From the NCBI GenBank assembly GCA_937915475.1, contig CALGIR010000082.1:1-7860 (forward strand): a DNA stretch of 7,860 nt, in the 5' to 3' direction. This DNA comes from an uncultured Bacteroidales bacterium. Its GTDB lineage: Bacteria > Bacteroidota > Bacteroidia > Bacteroidales > Tenuifilaceae. The notes under the pieces are model-generated. The model was not told the origin of the DNA. It searched no databases and saw only the letters and a program-made list of their open reading frames with translations. The position numbers and the translations under genes are program-made. Shown here piece by piece: positions 1-6,290 of the stretch (position 1 is the first letter of the stretch; each line of letters starts with the position of its first letter).

Positions 1-55
1 ACTGTTGCAGAGGTATTTGCTGGAGAGGCATATGGTTCTGTTACACCTGTACAAG
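1..55 (+). repeat. 55-bp exact direct repeat, copy 1 (partner at 340-394)
   Basis: Bases 1-55 are identical to bases 340-394, an offset of 339 bp or one repeat unit. The match may extend left beyond the window. Just downstream a further 20 bp (70-89 and 409-428) are also identical, while the rest of the unit differs at about 33 of 146 positions. The even spacing and shared reading frame show that this is part of the protein repeat, not a mobile element. Confidence 0.9.
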
Positions 56-1137
56 TAGGTAGTGGCAACTTTATTGAAGAGGCCGTAACGATGACTTTAA
101 GTGGCTTAACAGAAACTACTTCGTATGAACTCTATTTTGCCGCTATTGACGAGCTGGGCAATGAGCAAACTGAAGCAGTTCAAATTTCGTTTACTACACT
201 TGATGCTACTGCTCCGGTGTGGATAGAAGGATACCCATCATTAGGCTTAGTGACAGGCAATAGTGTAGAGGTAAGCATAATGCTAGACGAGGCTGCAACC
301 TATTATTACATGCTTATAGGTTCAGATGATGATGCTCCAACTGTTGCAGAGGTATTTGCTGGAGAGGCATATGGTTCTGTTACACCTGTACAAGCAAGCA
401 GTGGAGAATTTATTGAAGAGGCCGTAACTGTTTCTTTAAGTGGGCTTGCTGAAATTACATCATATAAGTTGTATTTTGTTGCTATTGACGAATTGGGCAA
501 TGAGCAGACAGAAACTGTTGAAATTTCGTTTACTACTCTAGATGCTACTGCTCCTGTGTGGACTGAAGGTTATCCTGTAGTAGAAAGCGTTGGTATTGAT
601 ACCATTTCGTTTATTGTTTCACTTAATGAAGTTTCGCAAGTATCCTATCTAGTTGTTCTTTCAGGAAGCACGGCTCCTTCAGTTCAGGAGGTTATTGATG
701 GCGAGAATTATGCCGATGTAACCATTGCTGCTTCAGGAACCGTAGACTATACCGAAAGCCCTGTTGAGGAAGTTGTGCGTAATCTTACAAACAATACGGC
801 ATACCAGCTTTATCTAGTAGCAGTTGATGTTGCTGGTAATATCCAAGAAAGCAGTGTTGTATTAGATTTTACAACAGACAAGGAAACAGGCGTTGGAATG
901 GACGAGACTTTAACTTTCAGCGTTTATCCAAACCCTTTTACTGAGCACATTAATGTTAGTGCAGAAGGTGTACAAAATGTTAGAGTTTTCTCACTGGCAG
1001 GAAGCATTATGAAATCTATTCCTGGTAATGCACTTAGCGGACCAATTAATTTAGAGTTTTTAAGTAGTGGTTCTTATATAGTTGTTATTGAGTTTATTGA
1101 TGGTAAAACTGCATCAAGGGTTATCATTAAAAAATAG
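1..1137 (+). CDS. T9SS-secreted repeat protein, C-terminal part (5' end outside window)
   Basis: The reading frame is open from base 1, so the gene begins upstream; 378 residues are visible. They form one partial and two full repeats of about 113 residues. Each starts at or near 'DATAPVW', contains 'APTVAEVFAGE' or a variant, and ends with 'YxLYFVAIDELGN' and 'FTT'. The 'VAxDxxGN' signature resembles fibronectin III or Ig-like beta-sandwich repeats of bacterial surface proteins. A short linker leads to a T9SS type A sorting domain (about bases 907-1134) with 'VYPNPF' at 922-939, 'VRVFSLAG' in the middle and the ending 'VIIKK'. In this family the C-terminal domain directs export through the outer membrane and is then removed. 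No catalytic domain is visible, so the function of the missing N-terminal part is unknown; adhesin or extracellular enzyme are both possible. No cysteine occurs in the visible part. A terminator hairpin follows the stop at about 20 bp. The T9SS call is firm; the role is not assigned. Confidence 0.88.
   Translation, partial: TVAEVFAGEAYGSVTPVQVGSGNFIEEAVTMTLSGLTETTSYELYFAAIDELGNEQTEAVQISFTTLDATAPVWIEGYPSLGLVTGNSVEVSIMLDEAATYYYMLIGSDDDAPTVAEVFAGEAYGSVTPVQASSGEFIEEAVTVSLSGLAEITSYKLYFVAIDELGNEQTETVEISFTTLDATAPVWTEGYPVVESVGIDTISFIVSLNEVSQVSYLVVLSGSTAPSVQEVIDGENYADVTIAASGTVDYTESPVEEVVRNLTNNTAYQLYLVAVDVAGNIQESSVVLDFTTDKETGVGMDETLTFSVYPNPFTEHINVSAEGVQNVRVFSLAGSIMKSIPGNALSGPINLEFLSSGSYIVVIEFIDGKTASRVIIKK
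340..394 (+). repeat. 55-bp exact direct repeat, copy 2 (partner at 1-55)
   Basis: This is the second copy of the exact block. It codes for the same residues, from 'TVAEVFAGEAYG' through 'VTPVQ', in the middle of the second protein repeat. Identity extends to every synonymous position within the block, unlike the surrounding repeat sequence. Confidence 0.9.
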
Positions 1138-1158
1138 GTAACTGCATTAGGCAAATTT

Positions 1159-1197
1159 AAAAAAGGCTGTCCAGTTTTAGTTGGGCAGCCTTTTTTT
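1159..1197 (+). terminator. Rho-independent terminator, probably bidirectional
   Basis: A 9-bp stem (1164-1172 AGGCTGTCC pairing with 1183-1191 GGGCAGCCT, one G-U pair) encloses a 10-base loop. A run of T (1191-1197) follows it on the plus strand and a run of A (1159-1164) precedes it. It lies about 20 bp after the stop of the secreted repeat protein. Read on the minus strand, the A run becomes a U tract, so the same hairpin could also end transcripts of the convergent flavoprotein gene, whose stop is about 75 bp away. No other hairpin of this quality is present in the 130-bp gap. Confidence 0.85.
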
Positions 1198-1267
1198 GTG
1201 TTAATAAATCACCAGATTTAATTACCCTTCATCATAGGCATTTTAAAACTTGGTAATTTATGCTGAA

Positions 1268-2626
1268 CTAGTGCTTTAACTTTCTTGCAACAATCTCTGC
1301 AGCTTTAATTAGTGGGTAAGCAGCTGGAGAGCCAGTTAGTAATGGGTGGGTACCAATTTGTGCAGTGAGTAAAGATTTTATGTTTGTATGGCTTTGTATT
1401 AAAAACCCAATGGAATTGGTTAATTCTCCAACGCTAGAACCACCGTAAACTTCACCTCCTAAAATCATTCCACAATCAGCAGCTACAATTAACTTTACGG
1501 TTTGCTCATGTGTTCCCTCTAGTGTTCCAGGGTGCTTGTCCATACCAGTAAAACTTCCAACAACTACGCTAAAGTTTTCTTCCTTTGCTCTCGATTCGAT
1601 AATACCAGCAGTACCAAAAGCAGTATCTCCAATTGCGGTATCATAAATTGCAATGGTTCCGTTAAAGGCTTTACAGGGGCTTAACTCGTAAAGGCTCATG
1701 CCGGCAACTCTGGCTTCGGCACAAGCAGTTGAAGCAAGCATGGTTGTATTTAGTTTTCGGGTTAAGAAATCTCTTTTCTCTGCGCAATCGCCAACTGCAA
1801 AAATATCACTGGAGCAATTATCAACACGCATATATTCGCATGTTTTAATAAACCCGTATTTATTTAACTCAATACCCGATTTTGTTGCCAACTCAGTATT
1901 GGGAACATATCCCACAGAGAGAATAACTGCGTCAGCATCAAGTTCCTCGCCTGTGGTTAGTATTACTTTTGAGACTTTCCCATCTTTGCCCACAATCTCT
2001 TTTACCCCTTTGTTTGTAATAACTTTAACTCCACGCAACTTCAGTAAATCCTCGGCTTTATCGCCAAATTCTTTATCAAATGCCTTGCTTAGTATGGAAG
2101 GTTCAACCTCTACAAGCGTAACATCCCATCCAGCCTTATTCATTTCATCCGACATCTCTACCCCAATAAACCCAGCCCCGATGGTGATAATCTTTTTTAA
2201 AGATTTCAGTTTGGTGTGCATCTCATCGAGATAATGCTTGTCTTTTGGGATTATGAATACATTCTTTAAATCACCACCCTTTAGCCATTTTGGGACAGTG
2301 GGGATTGAGCCTGTTGCAAAAATTAATTTGTCAAAGTAGAGTTTACTCTTATTTTGCAGTGTGCAGAAATTGTTCTCCACATCTACATTCGTAACTTTTG
2401 CAATCTTTATTTCAACTCCAATATCCGTCAGCATCTTATCGGGTAGAATATTTTTATCGCTTGTGTGCAATGAACCGAATATGTATGGAATACCACATGG
2501 GACTAGTACTTTATCCTCTTGTCGTACCACTACCACTGATTTATCTGGGTGATTTGTTTTTGCGCTTATTGCGGCTTGAAGTCCAGAGGCACCACCTCCA
2601 ATTATTAAAACATCGATTTTCTCCAT
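1268..2626 (-). CDS. FAD-dependent pyridine nucleotide-disulfide oxidoreductase (CoA-disulfide reductase / NADH oxidase-like)
   Basis: This 452-residue protein has the full two-dinucleotide-fold layout of the family. The N-terminal FAD fold has GGGASG at residues 10-15. A lone redox-type cysteine, Cys44, sits in 'VPCGIPYIFG', where CoA-disulfide reductases, persulfide reductases and NADH oxidases carry their single active Cys. 'ATGS' is at 104-107, and the NAD(P)H fold has 'IGAGFIG' at 149-155. The acidic Glu173 at the end of the second strand of that fold suggests NADH over NADPH. The second FAD motif 'FAVGDC' is at 276-281, and a dimerisation domain runs from about 325 to 450. There is no CxxxxC pair as in glutathione reductase and no rhodanese domain. 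It is probably a cytoplasmic homodimer reducing a low-molecular-weight disulfide, persulfide or oxygen; the substrate cannot be fixed from sequence. Its C-terminus has 'GTHPLL' (425-430), not the tyrosine-bearing tail I expect for staphylococcal CoA-disulfide reductase. The ATG at 2626 immediately precedes the FAD motif and fits the family start. It appears monocistronic, with a candidate promoter at 2697-2728. Confidence 0.88.
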   Translation of the reverse strand: MEKIDVLIIGGGASGLQAAISAKTNHPDKSVVVVRQEDKVLVPCGIPYIFGSLHTSDKNILPDKMLTDIGVEIKIAKVTNVDVENNFCTLQNKSKLYFDKLIFATGSIPTVPKWLKGGDLKNVFIIPKDKHYLDEMHTKLKSLKKIITIGAGFIGVEMSDEMNKAGWDVTLVEVEPSILSKAFDKEFGDKAEDLLKLRGVKVITNKGVKEIVGKDGKVSKVILTTGEELDADAVILSVGYVPNTELATKSGIELNKYGFIKTCEYMRVDNCSSDIFAVGDCAEKRDFLTRKLNTTMLASTACAEARVAGMSLYELSPCKAFNGTIAIYDTAIGDTAFGTAGIIESRAKEENFSVVVGSFTGMDKHPGTLEGTHEQTVKLIVAADCGMILGGEVYGGSSVGELTNSIGFLIQSHTNIKSLLTAQIGTHPLLTGSPAAYPLIKAAEIVARKLKH

Positions 2627-2696
2627 AACTATTATGTGTTAAATTATTTGTTCGAAAAAGGTATGCTAATCTACCTTGAATTATTTGTAAAAGCAA

Positions 2697-2728
2697 GAAA
2701 AATATTTCATAAACTCGTTCAATACAAA
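2697..2728 (-). promoter_or_regulatory. Candidate Bacteroidetes-type promoter of the flavoprotein gene
   Basis: On the minus strand, TTTG (bases 2728-2725) is followed after exactly 20 nt by TATTTTTC (2704-2697). The known Bacteroidetes primary-sigma consensus is TTTG at -33 and TAnnTTTG at -7, so only the last base of the -7 box differs. The implied start of transcription is near 2690, leaving a leader of about 64 nt before the ATG at 2626. This was found by eye and one-mismatch matches occur by chance in AT-rich DNA. Confidence 0.42.
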
Positions 2729-2731
2729 GGA

Positions 2732-2745
2732 GTACAATGTTGTAC
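2732..2745. promoter_or_regulatory. 14-bp perfect dyad, candidate operator (GTACAATGTTGTAC)
   Basis: GTACAA and TTGTAC are exact inverted copies separated by TG. The dyad lies 4 bp upstream of the candidate -33 box, centred near -48 relative to the inferred start of the flavoprotein transcript. That position fits a binding site for a dimeric activator better than a blocking repressor. The regulator cannot be named; the sequence is not an obvious Crp/Fnr site (TTGAT-N4-ATCAA type). Confidence 0.4.
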
Positions 2746-2801
2746 AGTTTTACCTAAAGCAGAAACTGTAAATGATTTAACATAAAACACCTTTTAGGTA
2801 A
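2743..2801. repeat. Two interleaved inverted repeats upstream of the flavoprotein promoter
   Basis: TACAGTTT (2743-2750) is the exact inverse of AAACTGTA (2763-2770), with a 12-base loop. TTACCTAAA (2750-2758), lying in that loop, is the exact inverse of TTTAGGTAA (2793-2801). The two pairings exclude each other. They sit between the protease terminator and the flavoprotein promoter, outside the predicted transcript, so protein binding sites are as likely as RNA structure. Confidence 0.35.
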
Positions 2802-2855
2802 GCTATGAAGGGACTTGTAAATAATGGTATTATGAAGGACTGGGGTTTTGCTAAC

Positions 2856-2889
2856 AAAAAAAGGGGTACCCTTTTGAGGTAGCCCCTTT
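2856..2889 (-). terminator. Rho-independent terminator of the secreted protease gene
   Basis: Read on the minus strand, AAAGGGGCTACC (2889-2878) pairs with GGTACCCCTTT (2870-2860) around a 7-base loop, with one bulged or mismatched position. A U tract (bases 2862-2856) then follows. It starts 20 bp after the protease stop codon and is the strongest hairpin in this gap. The pairing arms include the A/U run, so the effective stem is about 7 strong plus 3 further pairs. Confidence 0.85.
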
Positions 2890-2908
2890 AGTTTGGATAT
2901 AGGTTATA

Positions 2909-5900
2909 CTATTCCTTAATCATTTTCGATACCTTACGTTCACCATTCTTTCCGTAAACAGTAATAAGGTACACCCCTTTGGTAAGTTTGTTAGTTGGAA
3001 TATACTCTGTTTGTAAACCATATAATGGAACATCCATGAGCGTTTGCCCAATAATGTTAGTTATAACCATCCTGTTAAGCTGCTCCGCATTGTTTATCGT
3101 AATGCTATTCTGAAACGGATTAGGATACATGGAGACATTGTTAAGCATATTGTTATCAATATCGGTTAACGTAATTTGGACAGTATTGCTAGGCACTGAC
3201 TCACCCTCAGGATTACTGTATAGAGCTGTAACATAGTACCAGTGTGATCCATTGGGAATATTCTCGTCAATATAACTCGTTGTTTCAACGTTGCTTATGG
3301 TGGCAATAGCGGTTGAATTTCTATAAACCTTGTAACCACTTAGTGTACCCTCTGCCTTTTGTGATGGCAATTGATCCTCTTCAATTCTAGCAACCTTTGT
3401 TAAATCAATTGTAGAGGTTAAGCCATGCTTGTTGTTATTCGTATTATAAGATATTTTCGAGGCACCAGCAATAAGGGTACTAATAATGAGTTCGTAAGCG
3501 TCTTCTCCATCGTCATAAATTTCCCAATTACCTTCTTCGTTCATTGCGTAGGAGTGTCCTGTTCCTGGGGAAACACTCTTAGTTCCACTGGATGGGTGGC
3601 CACTTTCATCTACGGGTACAATGGAAACATAAAAATTATTGGTTACTATGATGGGTGTTTCAAGATCGTGTGAAACTTCTTTATTATGAATGGCCTCAAT
3701 TGGTTCAGATGTGTAGAGAGGAGTTGTTTCACCAAATGCATATATCTTAAATTGGAAAGTATTGTCTGGCCAAGGATAACTTTGGTGGTTATAAAAAGTG
3801 TGTATAAGTTTTGATATTTCTGCAGGGTAGGATAATCCGAAATCAGTAATATCAAAAAGAGTTGCTCTTTCTGGAGTAGCCCAAATAAGACTGTTTAAAT
3901 CAGAACTAGTGGCATAGTAAACTAGGTTTGGGTCGGTAAAAGGCCCAGGAGCACTCCATGATAATTCTACATCTTTCTGGTTAACAAGGGTTGCATTGAG
4001 ATTTCGAGGCTTCGAAAGCGGTTCCTCTTCACCTTGGGTTGCAGAGAAGAGGGTGATGTTATCAATGTTAAAGTTAGCACCATCCTTACCTGTATAAACA
4101 AAGGCAAATTGCACGTTAGGTTTACCTTCGTAGGCTGCTAAATTAGTAATGGTAACTTTGTTCCAAACATAGTTTAGTTCTGAAGTCCAATTAAAATCAA
4201 GTTCTGTCCACAGATCGGCCCAAGTCCCTTCGCCAATTCTAGCTTTAAGGGTAAGGTCGCAATTATCGTTTGTAACGGACCAATGGTAGCTGCCATTAAA
4301 ATAGAAAGTCATTGCTAATTCATTTTTATTGCTTAGATCAATAACTGGAGAAATTAACCATTCGTCTTGATCTTGTTCACCTTGCCATTGAACGTAGGCA
4401 AACTTTTGACCATCCTGAGGATTGATAGGTGTTGGGGGGTCACCAGCAATGGAATATCCTGTGCTTTCTTTCCAGGTATTATCAGCAATAGCTGTTTGTA
4501 GGGTCCAGCCTGTTGGAGGGAAAGTTGAGCCTTCAAAACTTTCATTAAATATGGTTTCTTCAACACTAACAGCATATGGGTCGTATCCATTAAGTGTATT
4601 AACGTTGCTTTCAGTTGGGTCAAGCCATGGTCTAAGTTGTTCCGAATTAGCAGTACCATTATTCTCCCAGTGGTAGTCGAATTTACCATAGAAATCGGGA
4701 GAAGTAGGATTGTTACACATTGAGGATCCACCTGATAACGTACCGATAATTAAACCGTTCTGATTAAAAAGCGGAGAACCGGATGAACCGCCTTCAGTCA
4801 CACCCCAACCGTTTGCATTTTCACTCCAAGTTACCCTCCAGGTTGAGTTTTTAGGCATAATAGATCCGCCAACATTAATAGATGCTGCGTTGTTTACAAT
4901 GCTATTGGAGGTTGATATTTTTTTAACATCACCAGAAGGGTGATGGATGCTCACTCCTGGAGCAGGGTTTGTAGTTAATCTTGACCAACCGTTATAGTAT
5001 GGGGCGTAGTTTTCAGGCACATCGCTATTGAAAGTAAGCAACTGAAAATCAGAACCTCCGCTAATTGGGCCTGTGGAAATTAGTTTACAACCAGTTATGA
5101 CTTGGTTCTGTGGAGCCGTTCCGCTTCCACATGCTGGCCGTTCAAAGTTGAAGTAGAATTGCCAAGCATACCTGTCTGCTGCACTGGCGTTCCCTCCACA
5201 GTGGTTTGCAGTTAAAAAATATGGGGTTCCATCCTCATTTGTATTATTGATCAACGAGCCAGAGCAAAGGTAGTAACTACTTCCTACTTTGAATACGATG
5301 TGCGCTACACCACGTTTTTCTTTCTGCCAATTATCACCTACGGGTGAGCAATTAATGTCAATTTGGCAACTGCCTGAAGCTCCTGGCTGTGGCTTACTGT
5401 TATCTATACTCTGAAATGCATCAGCGTATGCATAGATTAATTCACCAAGATTCAATTTGGCAGCAGTTGTGTAGTTAGCAATCTCAGTTTCTCCTTTGGG
5501 GTCATTAGGATTATTCTGATATAATAAAGGTTCAATATACTCTATTGTAAGCATATTGCTAGGGATTAACCTTGTGCTAAGCACCCTGCTCGGGTCGTTA
5601 TTGTGGCTTCCTAGTGCACCAACTACATCCAGTTTACTGGGGTCGTATATAAAAAGTTTTGATCCAACAGGAAGTTCATATTCGTCGAAAAGCAAACCAA
5701 GCGATGCTGCTCCTTCCGCTTTAAGGGTTAATCGCCACATCATGCTTCCATCGGAAAGTTTTGTCCACTCACCAGAATTATTTATGTTAACGTTTGCTGG
5801 TACCGATAAGCCAATTCGAAGTGGGTCACCCTGCTTATGGTTAACGTCATCCTCTTCAGCAATCTTGTTCCAATCAAAATTTGGAGTTAAATCAAGAACT

Positions 5901-6037
5901 TGTTTTGTTGAGGGTACATTAAACTTGGTACTTAGTGGAGTTTCTTTTTTCTCAATCTGTCCAAATACACTGTCTGATACTAAAAATGCAATGGAAAGAG
6001 TAAAGAGTAGTTTGAAAATTGACAAGAACCTTTTCAT
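2909..6037 (-). CDS. Secreted lysyl endopeptidase-like serine protease (S1) with T9SS sorting domain
   Basis: This is a 1042-residue preproprotein. A signal peptide (1-26, probable cut after 'SVFG') is followed by a propeptide (about 27-218). The catalytic domain (about 219-485) resembles Achromobacter protease I (Lys-C), beginning with 'GSCQIDINC' like mature API. The triad is His279 ('TANHCG'), Asp330 ('GGSDFQLL') and Ser419 ('GGSSGSP'). Cys224, 230, 258, 280, 303 and 441 match the six cysteines of the three API disulfides. Asp448 ('TSPDFYGKF') matches the API residue that selects Lys at P1, and Trp404 matches API Trp169; API His210 is replaced by Ser435. Next come a jelly-roll domain (about 495-666; 'NESFEG', 'DEWLISPVIDL', 'FNIDNITLF') and a fibronectin III domain split by an insertion (675-697 and about 898-956). 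A T9SS sorting domain ('MYPNPF' at 970-975, ending 'KMIKE') closes the protein. It is expected to be exported by Sec and then T9SS, then matured outside the cell. The gene is monocistronic with its own terminator. A very weak promoter match lies at 6117-6148. Lysine specificity is inferred by alignment from memory. Confidence 0.93.
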   Translation of the reverse strand: MKRFLSIFKLLFTLSIAFLVSDSVFGQIEKKETPLSTKFNVPSTKQVLDLTPNFDWNKIAEEDDVNHKQGDPLRIGLSVPANVNINNSGEWTKLSDGSMMWRLTLKAEGAASLGLLFDEYELPVGSKLFIYDPSKLDVVGALGSHNNDPSRVLSTRLIPSNMLTIEYIEPLLYQNNPNDPKGETEIANYTTAAKLNLGELIYAYADAFQSIDNSKPQPGASGSCQIDINCSPVGDNWQKEKRGVAHIVFKVGSSYYLCSGSLINNTNEDGTPYFLTANHCGGNASAADRYAWQFYFNFERPACGSGTAPQNQVITGCKLISTGPISGGSDFQLLTFNSDVPENYAPYYNGWSRLTTNPAPGVSIHHPSGDVKKISTSNSIVNNAASINVGGSIMPKNSTWRVTWSENANGWGVTEGGSSGSPLFNQNGLIIGTLSGGSSMCNNPTSPDFYGKFDYHWENNGTANSEQLRPWLDPTESNVNTLNGYDPYAVSVEETIFNESFEGSTFPPTGWTLQTAIADNTWKESTGYSIAGDPPTPINPQDGQKFAYVQWQGEQDQDEWLISPVIDLSNKNELAMTFYFNGSYHWSVTNDNCDLTLKARIGEGTWADLWTELDFNWTSELNYVWNKVTITNLAAYEGKPNVQFAFVYTGKDGANFNIDNITLFSATQGEEEPLSKPRNLNATLVNQKDVELSWSAPGPFTDPNLVYYATSSDLNSLIWATPERATLFDITDFGLSYPAEISKLIHTFYNHQSYPWPDNTFQFKIYAFGETTPLYTSEPIEAIHNKEVSHDLETPIIVTNNFYVSIVPVDESGHPSSGTKSVSPGTGHSYAMNEEGNWEIYDDGEDAYELIISTLIAGASKISYNTNNNKHGLTSTIDLTKVARIEEDQLPSQKAEGTLSGYKVYRNSTAIATISNVETTSYIDENIPNGSHWYYVTALYSNPEGESVPSNTVQITLTDIDNNMLNNVSMYPNPFQNSITINNAEQLNRMVITNIIGQTLMDVPLYGLQTEYIPTNKLTKGVYLITVYGKNGERKVSKMIKE

Positions 6038-6290
6038 GGTATATTTATTTTAATGTATAGTTTGTTTCATGGCCTTAAAATATCTTAATTCTAGACGATG
6101 TGAATATAATTTCCAGTAAAAATATTCGTTTTTTTTCAATAAACTAAAGAATTGACTAAGTTTTTATGGCAGCAGCAATTTTATGAAGATATTAGAAGTT
6201 TATATAAACCTGTAGTTGCAATGGAAACTCTAGTTTTACCGTTGTAAATAACTCATTAGTTTTTGTATATTGCCTATTAAATCCATCCAA
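6038..6290. other. AT-rich divergent intergenic region
   Basis: These 253 bp separate two divergently transcribed genes, the protease (-) and the lipoprotein (+), and must hold both promoters. I see no RNA gene, strong hairpin or credible small ORF. Weak candidates only: on the minus strand TTTA-N20-TATTTTTA (6148-6117), with two departures from TTTG/TAnnTTTG; on the plus strand TTTT (6234-6237)-N19-TAGTTTTTG (6257-6265), which would give a leader of about 20 nt. Neither is good enough to list as a promoter. Confidence 0.5.

Larger units (their letters stand above)
1..876 (+). repeat. Tandem ~339-bp coding repeats (one partial, two complete)
   Basis: The units run 1-201 (partial), 202-540 (339 bp, 113 codons) and 541-876 (336 bp, 112 codons), all in frame inside the secreted protein gene. 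The first two units are about 84% identical over the 201 bases that can be compared by eye. The third is clearly homologous in protein sequence but much more divergent, for example 'TAPSVQEVIDGENYADV' against 'DAPTVAEVFAGEAYGSV'. This is typical of a surface protein growing by internal duplication. More units may lie upstream of the window. Confidence 0.88.

Noticed and set aside
1205..1258. Short inverted repeats TAAATC/GATTTA (1205-1220) and AATTACC/GGTAATT (1220-1258) in the convergent gap
   Set aside because: They are short and AT-rich with no U tract, next to a far better hairpin at 1159-1197; they are likely chance.
1698..2234. A long plus-strand open frame (178 codons) opposite the flavoprotein gene
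   Set aside because: It is antisense to a complete, motif-rich flavoprotein and its translation (Ser/Thr/Pro-rich, no domain) is a typical shadow.
2805..2882. A 25-codon plus-strand ORF starting ATGAAGGG and ending within the terminator region
   Set aside because: It runs through the minus-strand terminator of the protease gene, has no recognisable product, and is within the range expected by chance.
4354..4731. A minus-strand 125-codon frame overlapping the protease in another phase
   Set aside because: It lies wholly within the intact protease reading frame, in the jelly-roll and late catalytic region; there is no sign of a frameshift in the main frame.
5556..6053. A plus-strand open frame (165 codons) opposite the protease N-terminus
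   Set aside because: It is antisense to the signal peptide and propeptide, has no recognisable motif, and its Ser/Leu-rich content is typical of a shadow frame.
6270..6290. An upstream TTG start that would extend the lipoprotein by seven residues
   Set aside because: The extension ('PIKSIQ' region) only displaces the signal peptide; the ATG at 6291 gives a standard lipoprotein N-terminus.
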